Source: Roseomonas sp. KE2513
Lineage (GTDB): Bacteria > Pseudomonadota > Alphaproteobacteria > Acetobacterales > Acetobacteraceae
Reading direction: 5' to 3'
Length of the DNA: 64,000 nucleotides
Assembly: GCF_016107305.1 (NCBI RefSeq)
Contig: NZ_RCVR01000008.1
Coordinates: forward strand, 161,737-225,736
The notes under the pieces are model-generated. The model ran no database searches. It had not been told where the DNA came from and worked only from the letters and a program-made list of their open reading frames with translations. The translations under genes were made by a program, and so were the position numbers. How positions within the stretch are numbered: position 1 is the first letter of the stretch; each line of letters starts with the position of its first letter. This document shows, piece after piece, positions 32,823 through 42,129 of the stretch.

Positions 32823-34043
32823 ATGCTCGACGCCCCGAACCCGGCTGCGGAAAGCGGCGCCGGCGCCACCGCCGGCGCGCTCTCCCGCTTCAAGGTGCTC
32901 GACCTCACCCGCGTCCGCTCCGGCCCGACCTGCGTGCGCCAGCTCGCCGACTGGGGTGCGCAGGTCGTCAAGATCGAGATGCCCGAGGGACTGGACCAGG
33001 GCGACCCTATGGGCGGCCCGCGTGGCGGCCCCGACTTCCAGAACCTGCACCGCAACAAGCGCGGCCTGACGCTGAACCTGAAGTCGGCCGAGGGCGTCGC
33101 GATCCTCAAGAAGCTGGTACGCGAGGCCGATGTGCTGGTGGAGAACTTCCGCCCGGACGTGAAGGACCGCCTCGGCATTGGCTACAAGGACCTCTCGGCC
33201 GAGAACCCGCGCCTCGTCTACGCCTCCATCTCCGGCTTCGGGCAGGACGGGCCCTATGCGGGGCGGCCCGGCTTCGACCAGATCGCGCAGGGCATGGGCG
33301 GGCTGATGTCCATCACCGGCCTGCCCGGCCAGGGGCCGGTGCGCGTCGGCATTCCCATTGCCGACCTCTGCGCCGGGCTCTTCGCGGCCCAGGGGATCAT
33401 GGTGGCGCTGCTGGAGCGCGAGGTCTCGGGCAAGGGCCAGTGGGTGCAGACCTCGCTCTTGCAGGCCCAGGCCTTCATGCTCGACTTCCAGGCCGCGCGC
33501 TGGCTCCAGGCCGGCGAGGTGCCGAAGCAGGCCGGCAACAACCACCCGACGAGCATCCCGACCGGCGTCTTCAAGACAAAGGACGGGCACATCAACATCG
33601 CCGCCACCGGCAACGCCATTTGGAAGCGCTTCGCCATCGCCGCCGGTGCGCCGGAATGGTTGGAGGACCCGCGCTTCAAGGACTCCGCCGCGCGCTCGGA
33701 GAATCGCGACGCGCTGAACGCGCTGATCGACGAGAAGATCGCTGAGCGCACGAGCGAGGAATGGGTGACGGCGCTGAACGAGGCCGGCGTGCCCGCGGGG
33801 CCGATCTACTCGATCGACCAGATGTTCGAGGACCCGCAGGTGAAGCACCTGGGCATCGCGACCACACTCGACGACGGCGCGAAGCAGCAGACCTATGTCG
33901 CGCAGCCCATCGGCCTCTCGCGCACGCCCGCCCGCATTGCCAGCCACCCGCCGGCGATCGGCGAGCACTCCGCCGCCGTGCTGCGCGAGGCCGGCTACAC
34001 CGACGACGAGATCGCGGACTTCAAGAACCGCCAGGTGATCTAG
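32823..34043 (+). CDS. Family III CoA-transferase (CaiB/BaiF type)
   Basis: 406 residues with GGAGGAG 5 bases upstream of the ATG. It moves CoA between carboxylic acids. Family landmarks are KVLDLTRVRSGPTCVRQLADWGA, VKIEMPEG, LHRNKRGLTLNLKSAEG and the active-site aspartate around residue 152 (RPGFDQIAQGMGG). It is the first gene of a four-gene operon (crotonase-fold protein, Bug receptor, SDR) and would activate the organic acid taken up or handled by the others. The substrate is unknown. Confidence 0.9.
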   Translation: MLDAPNPAAESGAGATAGALSRFKVLDLTRVRSGPTCVRQLADWGAQVVKIEMPEGLDQGDPMGGPRGGPDFQNLHRNKRGLTLNLKSAEGVAILKKLVREADVLVENFRPDVKDRLGIGYKDLSAENPRLVYASISGFGQDGPYAGRPGFDQIAQGMGGLMSITGLPGQGPVRVGIPIADLCAGLFAAQGIMVALLEREVSGKGQWVQTSLLQAQAFMLDFQAARWLQAGEVPKQAGNNHPTSIPTGVFKTKDGHINIAATGNAIWKRFAIAAGAPEWLEDPRFKDSAARSENRDALNALIDEKIAERTSEEWVTALNEAGVPAGPIYSIDQMFEDPQVKHLGIATTLDDGAKQQTYVAQPIGLSRTPARIASHPPAIGEHSAAVLREAGYTDDEIADFKNRQVI

Positions 34044-34051
34044 GACCCATC

Positions 34052-34867
34052 ATGCCCGACGCCCTTCCCCCGCCGAACCCGGCGCTTGGCACCGACAAGA
34101 TGCTCTCCAGGAAGGAGGGCGGCGTCGGCTGGATGATCTTCAACAATCCCGAGCGCCACAACGCCGTCTCCATGGAGATGTGGACGGCGGCGGAGAAGAT
34201 CCTCGCTGATTTCGCCGCGGACCCCGAGGTTCGCGTCGTGGTCGTGACCGGCGCGGGCGGCAAGGCCTTCGTCTCCGGCGCCGACATCTCGAAGTTCGAG
34301 AGCGAGCGCTCGTCCAAGGAGGCGGTGGACGCCTATCAGGCGCAGACCGCCAAGGTGTATGACGCGCTGGCGGATTTCGCGAAGCCGACCATCGCCGCCA
34401 TCCGCGGCCACTGCATCGGCGGCGGCAGCGCGCTGGCCGTCTGCTGCGATCTTCGCATCTGCACCGAGCGGTCCTCCTTCGGCATTCCCGCCGCGAAGCT
34501 CGGCCTCGGCTACCCGCTGAAGGGCATCCGGCGCTTGGTGGAGATCGTCGGGCCTTCCTTTGCAAAGGAGCTGTTCTTCACCGCCAAGCGCTTCACCGCC
34601 GAGGACGCGCGGGTGATGGGCCTGGTGAACCGCGTGGTGGCCGACGAGGCGCTGGAGGCGACGATCACCGACTACGCCACCACCATCGCCGGCAATGCCC
34701 CGCTCACGGTCGGTTCCGTGAAGGCCATCGTGGGCGAGGCGCTGAAGGCGCAGCCCGACGAGGCCCTCTGCGCCCGCCTCGTCGCCGAGTGCTTCGCCAG
34801 CGAGGACTATATCGAGGGCCGCCGTGCCTTCATGGAGAAGCGCCCGCCGCAGTTCCAGGGGCGCTGA
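34052..34867 (+). CDS. Crotonase-fold protein (enoyl-CoA hydratase family) lacking both catalytic glutamates
   Basis: 271 residues. The CoA-binding and oxyanion motifs are intact (KAFVSGADISKF; RGHCIGGGSALAV), so the fold is clear. But the two glutamates that add water in true hydratases are both alanines: Ala127 in GGGSALAV and Ala147 in FGIPAAKLG. It therefore probably catalyses another crotonase-type reaction (isomerisation, C-C cleavage, thioester chemistry). It follows the CoA-transferase by 8 bases, so its substrate is likely the CoA ester made there. Confidence 0.85.
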   Translation: MPDALPPPNPALGTDKMLSRKEGGVGWMIFNNPERHNAVSMEMWTAAEKILADFAADPEVRVVVVTGAGGKAFVSGADISKFESERSSKEAVDAYQAQTAKVYDALADFAKPTIAAIRGHCIGGGSALAVCCDLRICTERSSFGIPAAKLGLGYPLKGIRRLVEIVGPSFAKELFFTAKRFTAEDARVMGLVNRVVADEALEATITDYATTIAGNAPLTVGSVKAIVGEALKAQPDEALCARLVAECFASEDYIEGRRAFMEKRPPQFQGR

Positions 34868-34937
34868 GCCACAAGGGGCGCCTCCTGCCAAGCCCCGCGC
34901 CAGACGGGATGGGGGCTGCCCGAAGGGGAGGGAAACA

Positions 34938-35912
34938 GTGATCAACCGTCGTAGCCTGCTCGGCGCCGGGGGCCTCGCCCTCGCGCTGCCCGCCATCCAC
35001 GCTCGCGCCCAGGAATCCTGGCCAAGCAAGCCCATCCGCATCGTCGTGGGCTTCGCCGCCGGCGGGGCCACCGACATCAGCACGCGGGTGATGCAGCCGA
35101 AGCTCTCCGCCATCCTCGGCGTGCCCGTGGTGATCGAGAACCGGCCGGGCGCGGGCGGCAACCTCGCGACCGAGGTGGTGGTGCGCGCCCCGCCCGACGG
35201 CAGCACCTTCCTGATGGGCACGATCGGCGCGCTGGCCATCAATCCCAGCCTCTATGCCAGCCTGCCCTTCGACCCTCAGGCGGACCTGACGCCGGTCGCC
35301 ATGGCGGGGAATGTGCTGAACGTGCTCGTCGTGCCGGCGGATCGCCCATGGAGGAGCGTGGCGGAGCTGATCGCCGCGGCGAAGGCCCGGCCGGACACCA
35401 TCACCTACGGCTCGTCCGGCGTGGGTGGCGCAGGGCACCTGGCGGGGGCCCTGCTGGACAGGATGGCGGGCATCAGCACCGTTCACGTGCCCTATCGTGG
35501 CGGCGGGCCGATGATGACGGATCTGATCGGCGGCAAGGTGGACTACGCCTTCTCCACGGCGCCTACCGCGCTACCGCAGGTGCAGTCCGGGCGGCTGCGG
35601 CTGCTGGCGGTGCCCACTGCCCAGCGCATCCGCGCCCAGTCCGACGTGCCCACGGTCGCCGAAACCCTGCCGGGTTACGAGGTGCAGAACTGGTACGCCC
35701 TGGTCGGGCCGAAGGGCCTTTCCCCCGCGATTGTCACCCGCATGAACGCCGCCATGCGGGAGGCCCTGGCCGATCCCACTGTTTCCGCCTCCCTGGAAGG
35801 GCAGGGGGTGGAGCCACTGCCCAGCTCGCCCGAGGAACTCGCCCGCTTCATCCGGGAGGAGACGGAAAAATGGGCGCCGATCGTGCGCGAGACAGGCGCC
35901 AAGGTGGAGTAG
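34938..35912 (+). CDS. Bug-family (tripartite tricarboxylate transporter) substrate-binding receptor
   Basis: 324 residues from a GTG with GGGGAGGG upstream. It has an export signal with twin arginines (NRRSLLGAGGLALALPAIHA) that may be Sec or Tat. The mature part begins SWPSKPIRIVVGFAAGGATDI, the standard Bug motif, followed by ENRPGAGGNLA and HVPYRGGGPMMTD. Bug proteins bind carboxylates in the periplasm. No TctA or TctB membrane genes are present in the window, so its partner is elsewhere or it acts as a sensor. Confidence 0.9.
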   Translation: MINRRSLLGAGGLALALPAIHARAQESWPSKPIRIVVGFAAGGATDISTRVMQPKLSAILGVPVVIENRPGAGGNLATEVVVRAPPDGSTFLMGTIGALAINPSLYASLPFDPQADLTPVAMAGNVLNVLVVPADRPWRSVAELIAAAKARPDTITYGSSGVGGAGHLAGALLDRMAGISTVHVPYRGGGPMMTDLIGGKVDYAFSTAPTALPQVQSGRLRLLAVPTAQRIRAQSDVPTVAETLPGYEVQNWYALVGPKGLSPAIVTRMNAAMREALADPTVSASLEGQGVEPLPSSPEELARFIREETEKWAPIVRETGAKVE

Positions 35913-35916
35913 GGGC

Positions 35917-36699
35917 ATGGATCTCGGAATGCGCGGCCGCCGCGCCCTCGTCATCGGCGGCTCCTCCGGGATCGGCCTCGCCACGGCGGGGCTGCTGCTG
36001 AAGGAGGGGGCGGAGGTCACCATCGCCGGGCGCGATGCCGGGCGGCTGGAGGCAGCGCGCGCGGGGTTGCAGGCGGAGACGGGCTCGGCGCCCGCCACCG
36101 CCGTCCTCGACCAGTCCGATCCCGCCGCGCTTGCTGCTTTCATCGCCGGCATGGGGGCGGTGCCGCTGCACGCCCTTGTCTGCGCCGCCGGCGGCAGCCG
36201 ACGCAGCGCCTTCGAGGACCTGTCCGACGAGGCTTGGCTGGAGAACTACGAGTTCAACATTCTCGGCACCGTCCGTGCCGTGCGCGCCTTCCTGCCGGCG
36301 CTCCGCCGGGCCGGGGACGCGCGCGTGGTGCTGCTCGGCGCCGTCTCGGCCCGACAGCCCACGGCGCACCAGGTGGTGTCGAACGTCCACAAGGCCGGTG
36401 TGCTGGCGCTCGCCAAGACGCTGGCGATCGAGCTGGCACCGGACGGCATCGCGGTGAACAGCGTCTCCCCCGGCCGCGCCCTCACCCCGTTGTGGCAGAA
36501 CCGCGCGGCGCAGATGTCGCGCGACGAGGGCATCAGCGAGGCGGAGGTCCTCGCCCGCGCCTCCGCCGACATCCCCATGCGCCGCTTCGGCACGGCGGAG
36601 GAGGTCGCGGTGATGGTCGCCTTCCTCGCGGCCCCTGTCGCCGCCTATGTCACGGGGCAGGGCGTGGCGGTGGATGGCGGCTGGCAGCGCGCGGTGTGA
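35917..36699 (+). CDS. Short-chain dehydrogenase/reductase-like protein without the catalytic tyrosine
   Basis: 260 residues. The Rossmann loop GGSSGIG (14-20) and the NAG-like turn (CAAGG) are present. In the YxxxK active site, Lys159 is kept but the tyrosine position is Ser155 (SNVHK). The end (DIPMRRFGTAEEVAVMVAFLAAP, VTGQGVAVDGGW) is typical for SDRs. A subgroup of SDRs is known to lack the tyrosine, so it may bind a ligand without usual redox chemistry. It is the last gene of the CoA-transferase operon and starts 4 bases after the Bug gene. Confidence 0.85.
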   Translation: MDLGMRGRRALVIGGSSGIGLATAGLLLKEGAEVTIAGRDAGRLEAARAGLQAETGSAPATAVLDQSDPAALAAFIAGMGAVPLHALVCAAGGSRRSAFEDLSDEAWLENYEFNILGTVRAVRAFLPALRRAGDARVVLLGAVSARQPTAHQVVSNVHKAGVLALAKTLAIELAPDGIAVNSVSPGRALTPLWQNRAAQMSRDEGISEAEVLARASADIPMRRFGTAEEVAVMVAFLAAPVAAYVTGQGVAVDGGWQRAV

Positions 36700-36706
36700 C
36701 GCGCGT

Positions 36707-37690
36707 TCAGCGGTAGCGGTCTTCCTTCACCAGGAACCCCGTCACGTAGCGCGCGACGCCCTCCTCCAGCGAGGTCATCGGCGCGTTGTAGCCGGCACCC
36801 CGCAGCTTCGAGATGTCGGCCTCCGTCCAGTACTGGTAGCGGCCGCGCAGCTTCTCCGGCATCGGGAAGTACTCGATGCGCGGCGGCCGGTTGAGTGCCG
36901 CGAAGACCGCGCGCGCCATGTCCGCGAAGCTGCGCGCTCCGCCCGAGCCGATGTTGTAGAGGCCGGACGCCGCATTCCCCCGCAGCAGCCAGAGCATCAC
37001 GTCGCAGAGGTCGTCCACATGGACGAAGTCGCGGGACTGCCCGCCATCCTCGATACCCGGCCGGTCGGAGGCGAAGAGCCGCGCGGGCTCGCCCCGCAGC
37101 ACCGCCTCGGTGATGTTGAGGGCGGCGCTCGTCATGCCGTGCTTGTGGTACTCGTTGGGGCCGTAGACGTTGAAGAACTTCAGCCCGTACCAGCGCGGCG
37201 GGGTGGGGCGCCCCGCCTCCACCTCGCGCGCGACGCGGCGGTCGAAGACGTGCTTGCTCCAGCCGTAGAGGTTCAGCGGCTGAAGCCCCGCCAGGAACTC
37301 CGGCGTGTCGCGGTCGAGGAAGCCGGCATCGCCGTTGCCATAGGTCGCGGCGGAGGAGGCGTAGATCAGCGGCACGCCCGCGGCCGTGCAATGCCGCCAC
37401 AACATGAGCGAGGCGGCGAAGTTGTGCTCCATCACCTCGTCGCCGTCGGCCGCCGTCGTGTCGGAATTGGCGCCGAGATGGATGACGGCCTCGACCGGCG
37501 GCGCGTTCCGCAGCCAGTCGCGCAGCGCGTCGATCGGCACGAAGTCGGTGAACTCGTGCCGCCGCAGGTTCCGCCACTTCTCGCCGGTGCCCAGCGCGTC
37601 GCAGATCACCACATCCGTCACGCCCGCCTCGTTCAGCCGCGCGAGCAGGTTGGACCCGATGAACCCCGCGGCTCCCGTCAGCAGTATCAC
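36707..37690 (-). CDS. hldD: ADP-L-glycero-D-manno-heptose 6-epimerase
   Basis: 327 residues. It converts ADP-D- to ADP-L-glycero-manno-heptose for the LPS core. The N-terminal LLTGAAGFIGSNL is the NADP loop, ASSAATYGNG the substrate region, and YGWSK carries the catalytic Tyr-Lys pair. KFFNVYGPNEYHK and SRDFVHVDDL are also characteristic. It converges on the SDR gene with a 7-base gap. The kinase/adenylyltransferase of the pathway (hldE) is also in this window, 6 kb away. Confidence 0.93.
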   Translation of the reverse strand: MILLTGAAGFIGSNLLARLNEAGVTDVVICDALGTGEKWRNLRRHEFTDFVPIDALRDWLRNAPPVEAVIHLGANSDTTAADGDEVMEHNFAASLMLWRHCTAAGVPLIYASSAATYGNGDAGFLDRDTPEFLAGLQPLNLYGWSKHVFDRRVAREVEAGRPTPPRWYGLKFFNVYGPNEYHKHGMTSAALNITEAVLRGEPARLFASDRPGIEDGGQSRDFVHVDDLCDVMLWLLRGNAASGLYNIGSGGARSFADMARAVFAALNRPPRIEYFPMPEKLRGRYQYWTEADISKLRGAGYNAPMTSLEEGVARYVTGFLVKEDRYR

Positions 37691-37818
37691 GGCGCGACCC
37701 TCCTCGATCTCGCGGCGGGCCCGCTCTAAGAGGGGCGCCGAAGCCGGCCCTTTTACAGCCCCGGCCCGGTGGCACCACCCCGCCCGGCCCCCATCCCCGA
37801 CCGCGCGGAGGCGGACAG

Positions 37819-38955
37819 ATGAGCGGTGCCCCCGTCAGCAGCGCGTCGGCGGAGGCGGCCCGCCTCCTCGCCTGGCTGCGCGACGAGGCGTGGCCGCTCT
37901 GGCTGGAGCATGGCGTGGACTGGGCGCGCGGTGGCTTCAACGAATGTCTGGACCTGCGGACGCTTCAAAGCCCTGCGCCCTTCCGCCGCCTGCGCGTCGC
38001 GGCGCGGCAGGTCTATGTCCTCTCCCAGGCGCACCGCTTCGGCCTGCCCCGCGCGGGCGAGGCGGTGGAACTCGGCACCGCCTTCCTGCTGGGGCGGGCG
38101 AGGGAAGCGGATGGCGGCTATGCCCGCCTCTTCGACCTCGGGGGCCGCGTGACCGACGCGCAGCGCGACCTCTACGACCACGCCTTCGTGCTTCTCGCCC
38201 TTGCCAGCGCCGCACGGGTGCTGCCGGCGGCCCCGTTGCGGAAGGCGGCGCTGGCGCTGCTCCGCTACCTCGACGGCCACCTCGCCCATGCGCTCGGCGG
38301 CTATGCGGAGGGCCTGCCACCGAGCCTGCCGCGGCGCCAGAACCCGCACATGCACCTGCTGGAAGCGCTGCTCGCCGCTGCCGAAGCCTTCGGCGACGAC
38401 CTCTTCCTCCACCGCGCGACAGGGTTGGTGGACCTCTTCCTCGCCCGCTTCCGCGACCCCCGCACGGGCAGCCTGCCGGAATACTATGCGGAGGATCTGA
38501 CCCCGGAGCGGGAAGGGGGTCGGCACGTGCTGGAGCCCGGTCACCACTGCGAATGGGTCTGGCTGCTCGACTGGCACGCGCGGCTCGTGGGGGAGTGCCC
38601 CGGCGTGGCCGAGGCGGTGGCGGGACTTCTCGGCTTCGTGGACCGCCACGGCATCAACCCGCGCCTCGGCACCCTCTACGACGAGCTCTGGAGCGATGGT
38701 TCGGTGAAGGCCGCCGGCTCCCGCCTCTGGCCCCAGACCGAAAGACTGAAATCAGAGGCCCTGCGCCCGGGCGCGGCCCCTGCAGGCTTCGCAAGCGCCG
38801 CGAACGCCCTCCGCCGGCACCTCGACGGCGCTCCGCCCGGTCTCTGGCATGAGCGCCTGGACGAGCACGGCCGCCCGAGCGGCGAGCCCGCGCCCGCCAG
38901 CAGCCTCTATCACCTCACGGCCGGTATTCTCACCGTCGCCGAGGTGGTCGGCTGA
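37819..38955 (+). CDS. AGE-family (N-acylglucosamine 2-epimerase) sugar epimerase/isomerase
   Basis: 378 residues forming an (alpha/alpha)6 barrel. Signatures include GGFNECLD, RLRVAARQVYVLSQAHR, DLYDHAFVLLALAS, RRQNPHMHLLEALLAAAEA and EPGHHCEWVWLL with the His residues used for proton transfer. The family includes mannose isomerases and N-acylglucosamine epimerases; the exact sugar cannot be told. It is divergent from hldD, so it may belong to envelope sugar metabolism. Confidence 0.85.
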   Translation: MSGAPVSSASAEAARLLAWLRDEAWPLWLEHGVDWARGGFNECLDLRTLQSPAPFRRLRVAARQVYVLSQAHRFGLPRAGEAVELGTAFLLGRAREADGGYARLFDLGGRVTDAQRDLYDHAFVLLALASAARVLPAAPLRKAALALLRYLDGHLAHALGGYAEGLPPSLPRRQNPHMHLLEALLAAAEAFGDDLFLHRATGLVDLFLARFRDPRTGSLPEYYAEDLTPEREGGRHVLEPGHHCEWVWLLDWHARLVGECPGVAEAVAGLLGFVDRHGINPRLGTLYDELWSDGSVKAAGSRLWPQTERLKSEALRPGAAPAGFASAANALRRHLDGAPPGLWHERLDEHGRPSGEPAPASSLYHLTAGILTVAEVVG

Positions 38956-39675
38956 TCATCCCACCCGCAGCAGGGTCGGCCCGTTCCGCCGGAGCCAGTC
39001 CTGCGCCGCCTCCCGGTGCGGGGTCAGGCGGGCGACATGGGCCCAGAAGCGGTCGGAGTGGTTCAGCTCCCGCAGATGCCCGACCTCGTGTGCCACGACG
39101 TAGTCGAGCACCCAGTCCGGCGCCATCACCAGCCGCCAGGAGAAGGCCAGCGTGCCGTCCGGCGCGCAGCTTCCCCAGCGGGAGCGCGTGTCCTTGAGCA
39201 CGATCCGCCGGATCTTCACCCCAAGCGAGGCCGCGTGCCCTGCCGCCAGCACGGCGATCCGCCGCTTCGCCTCCGCCTTGAGAAAATCGCCCACCCGGCG
39301 GGTGAGAAAGGCCTTGTCTCCGGCCACCACGATCTCGCCGTTCCAGAGGATGGCCGGACCGCGGGCGGTGGGGTCATGGCGGATCACGTGCGGCACGCCG
39401 CCCAGCGGGACGGCCTGCCCCTCGGCCAGCGGCACGGCGGGCGCCAGGCTGCCCAGGCGCTCCTTCACCCAAGCCGCATGGGTGTTCAGCAGCGCCATCC
39501 CCGCCCTGCGGCCCGAGCGCGGCGGCAGGGTGACCACCACCTCTCCTGCGCGGGGATCGATCCGCAGCGAGACCCGCCGCGCGCGCGCCGAACGGTTCCA
39601 GCGCACCGGCGTTGGCGTGGGCAGGGCCAGCGGATGGGCACGCAGGGGAACGACTTCGGTCTCGTTATGTTCCAT
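38956..39675 (-). CDS. YgjP-like (DUF45) metallopeptidase
   Basis: 239 residues from the ATG at 39675; the open frame goes further but the extension has no family content. The zinc motif HEVGHLRELNHSDRFW (HExxH with a downstream His) is preceded by SRWGSCAPDGTLAFSWRLVMAP, the hallmark of the YgjP/DUF45 family, also called SprT-like or wss-type peptidases. The role is unknown, perhaps protein quality control. It converges with the AGE gene (stop codons adjacent) and is divergent from the acyltransferase. Confidence 0.85.
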   Translation of the reverse strand: MEHNETEVVPLRAHPLALPTPTPVRWNRSARARRVSLRIDPRAGEVVVTLPPRSGRRAGMALLNTHAAWVKERLGSLAPAVPLAEGQAVPLGGVPHVIRHDPTARGPAILWNGEIVVAGDKAFLTRRVGDFLKAEAKRRIAVLAAGHAASLGVKIRRIVLKDTRSRWGSCAPDGTLAFSWRLVMAPDWVLDYVVAHEVGHLRELNHSDRFWAHVARLTPHREAAQDWLRRNGPTLLRVG

Positions 39676-39738
39676 GGAAAGAGAATGGACCCTCCCCACG
39701 GTTCGGTTCAACGACTTGACAGCGGCAAGGATGATCCG

Positions 39739-40881
39739 GTGGAGCGTGCAACGCAAAAATATCATAAAGACAGTAACTTGCCCTCAGCGTCTTCCCGCAT
39801 CGCCTTCGCCCAGGCCCTGCGCGGCTTGGCTGCCGTCTCCGTCCTGCTGAGCCACTACACACAGCACTTCTGGACCAACCGGACGACGGCCGGCGCCCTC
39901 GTCGGCGCGCCGATCTGGGATGGGCCCTCACCCGGCGTGCTCGCCCTCCACCTCGCCCTGCCGCCGGGCTTCGCGGGGCATTTCGGCGTGGCTGTCTTCT
40001 TCCTCATCAGCGGCTTCGTCGTCCCGCTTTCCCTCGTCGGACGGGGGAGGGCGGGCTTCGCGCTCGGGCGGGTGCTGCGGATCTGGCCAACCTATGCTGC
40101 AGGGCTCCTGGTCACCATGGCCGCCGTCTGGGGCTGCGCGCGCCACTTCGGCAATCCCGTGCCCTTCGGGATCGGCCAGTGGCTGGCCCACCTGCTGTTC
40201 GTGCAGGACGTGCTGGGCCTGCCGACAATCGATGGCATCAGTTGGACACTCGCCATCGAGGTCCGCTTCTATCTTCTCTGCCTGCTGATCGCCCCCGCGA
40301 TCCGGGCCGGGAGGGTACGGCCGCTGCTGGTAGCGGGGCTCGTCCTGGCGGGTCTCTCGGCCATCGCCGCCACCATTCCCTGGCCGCCGGGCTGGGAGGC
40401 GGCGCGCGAGGAACTGGCGCTGAGCGCGCAGATGATCACCTTCATGCTCGTCGGCACCGTCTTCGCGGCTTTCCGCCGGGGCACGGCCGGCGGCGCGGCC
40501 TTCCTCGGCACCGGCGCGGTGCTGCTCGGCCTCTTCGGCCTGCAATGGGCGGGCGGGATGATGGGCTGGCAGACCGTATCGGGACTGACCGCCTATGGCT
40601 GCGCCCTCGCCCTGTTCGGCGGCCTTTTCGCCATCCGCCACCGCATCCGGCGCGTCCCGGCGCCGCTCGATGCGCTCGCCCGGATCAGCTACCCGCTCTA
40701 TGTGGTGCACGCGGTGGCCGGCTACGCGGTGATGCGCCTGCTGCTGGAAGCTGGCACCCCGGCCGGGGCCGCCATCCTGGCGACGACAGCCCTCGCCCTC
40801 GCCGCCGCGACCTTGCTGCACCTGCTGGTTGAGGTTCCGACCCAGCGGGCCGGGCATCTCGTCAGCCGGGGTGGGCCTTGA
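39739..40881 (+). CDS. Acyltransferase 3 family membrane protein
   Basis: 380 residues from a GTG at 39739 with AAGGA 8 bases upstream; a TTG at 39778 is a weaker choice. There are ten or so hydrophobic helices. The family motifs are RIAFAQALRGLAAVSVLLSHYTQ (with the catalytic His), FFLISGFVVPLSL and RFYLLCLLIAPAI. Such enzymes acetylate or succinylate surface glycans or lipids. The first 15 codons are unusually A-rich. It converges with the cupin gene, overlapping by 20 bases. Confidence 0.85.
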   Translation: MERATQKYHKDSNLPSASSRIAFAQALRGLAAVSVLLSHYTQHFWTNRTTAGALVGAPIWDGPSPGVLALHLALPPGFAGHFGVAVFFLISGFVVPLSLVGRGRAGFALGRVLRIWPTYAAGLLVTMAAVWGCARHFGNPVPFGIGQWLAHLLFVQDVLGLPTIDGISWTLAIEVRFYLLCLLIAPAIRAGRVRPLLVAGLVLAGLSAIAATIPWPPGWEAAREELALSAQMITFMLVGTVFAAFRRGTAGGAAFLGTGAVLLGLFGLQWAGGMMGWQTVSGLTAYGCALALFGGLFAIRHRIRRVPAPLDALARISYPLYVVHAVAGYAVMRLLLEAGTPAGAAILATTALALAAATLLHLLVEVPTQRAGHLVSRGGP

Positions 40882-41185
40882 ACTCGATCTCCACGAAGGA
40901 GAAGGGCTCGGTCCCGCCGTTGATCACGTTGTGCTCCACCCCCGGCGGGCGGGAATAGGAGACGCCCGCGCGGATGGTCGCCTCCCGCGTGGCGCCGCCG
41001 GGTTCCTCCAGCGTCATCGTCCCGTCCGTCACGGGCACGACCAGGTAGGCCCAGCCGTGCCGGTGCCAGCCCGTCTCCGAGCCGGGCGGGAAGTCCCAGC
41101 GCGTGACGCGGGAGGTCTCGTCATCCACCTGCACGGTGGAGACGGCGGGGATGCGGCAGCGCAGCGGCTCGGACACGGCACTCAT
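40862..41185 (-). CDS. Cupin-domain protein
   Basis: 107 residues. A single cupin barrel: GWHRHGWAYLVVPVTDG is motif 1 with metal-binding His residues, and PPGVEHNVINGG is motif 2. It could be an isomerase, a dioxygenase or a binding protein. Its start overlaps the DHDPS-like gene stop (ATGA at 41182-41185), making it the third gene of the ycgN-aldolase-cupin operon. The C-terminus overlaps the end of the acyltransferase gene. Confidence 0.85.
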   Translation of the reverse strand: MSAVSEPLRCRIPAVSTVQVDDETSRVTRWDFPPGSETGWHRHGWAYLVVPVTDGTMTLEEPGGATREATIRAGVSYSRPPGVEHNVINGGTEPFSFVEIEFKAHPG

Positions 41186-42129
41186 TCGGCGGCCAGGGAC
41201 ATGCCGTACTCGGCCAGGCCGGGAAGGGGCAGGGCGCCGGTCCCCTGCCAGGCCTGCCAGACCGCATCCGCCTGGGCCGGCGAGAGGCGGGTGTTCGGCG
41301 GGCGGATATGGCGCCAGGCTTCGTCGTTCGTGCTGCGGGCGAGGACCTCGCGCAGCCCCGCGATCAGCGGCACGGAACTGGCCGCGGCGCGGCCGGCCTT
41401 CAGCACGGCCTGGGCGGCATCCGCCTCCGGCCCTGTCCGCTTGGAATAGACCACCTGGGAGAAGCGGGCGACGATATTGGCCGCCGCCGTGATGCAGCCG
41501 GCCGCGCCGATGGCCAGCATTTCCTGCAGCAGGTTGTCCGCGCCCGGATAGACCTCGAAGCCGCGGGAGGCGAAGGCCTTGATGAAGCCCTCGGCCTGAG
41601 CGGGGTCGCCCGTGCTGTCCTTCACGCCGCGCACCACGCCCGGGAAGGCGTCCAGCAGCCGCCCGATGAGCTCGAGGGAGAGAGGCACCGCCGACTGGGC
41701 GGGGAAGTGGTAGAGATAGAAGGCGAGCCCGCTGCCGCTGCGCTCGATCACCTCCGAGAAATAGGCGTAAAGCCCCTCGTCTGTCGGGTTCTTGTAGTAG
41801 AAGGGCGGCAGCACGAGAACGCCGGGGCAGCCGAGGTCGCGGGCGTGGCGCGACAGCTCCACGGTGTCGGAAAGGTTGGTGGTGCCCGTGCCCGGCATCA
41901 GCCGCGTCACCGGCACGTCGTTCTGTACCAGGGATTCCAGGACTACCCGGCGTTCCTTGAGGCCGAAGGAATTCGCCTCCCCGGTGGTGCCGAGCACGCC
42001 CAGCCCGTCGCAGCCGTTTGCCAGCAGCCACTTCGCGTGGGCGGCGGTGCGGACATGGTCCGGCGAGAGGTCGGCGTGCACCGCCGTGATCAGCGCGGCG
42101 TTCACGCCGCTGTAGAGGGCCTTGGTCAT
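41182..42129 (-). CDS. Dihydrodipicolinate synthase-family aldolase
   Basis: 315 residues with GAGGAGGAAG upstream. The class I aldolase barrel has GTTGE (47-51), catalytic Tyr140 (FYLYHFP) and Schiff-base Lys170 (GVKDSTGD). Family members include DapA, N-acetylneuraminate lyase and keto-deoxy sugar aldolases. The linkage with a cupin and YcgN rather than lysine genes suggests a catabolic aldolase and not DapA. Its start overlaps the ycgN stop (ATGA at 42126-42129). Confidence 0.85.
   Translation of the reverse strand: MTKALYSGVNAALITAVHADLSPDHVRTAAHAKWLLANGCDGLGVLGTTGEANSFGLKERRVVLESLVQNDVPVTRLMPGTGTTNLSDTVELSRHARDLGCPGVLVLPPFYYKNPTDEGLYAYFSEVIERSGSGLAFYLYHFPAQSAVPLSLELIGRLLDAFPGVVRGVKDSTGDPAQAEGFIKAFASRGFEVYPGADNLLQEMLAIGAAGCITAAANIVARFSQVVYSKRTGPEADAAQAVLKAGRAAASSVPLIAGLREVLARSTNDEAWRHIRPPNTRLSPAQADAVWQAWQGTGALPLPGLAEYGMSLAAE

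Noticed and set aside
41182..42129. Calling the DHDPS-family gene dapA
   Set aside because: Its context (cupin, YcgN) is not lysine synthesis and the family has many functions; fold is sure, substrate is not.
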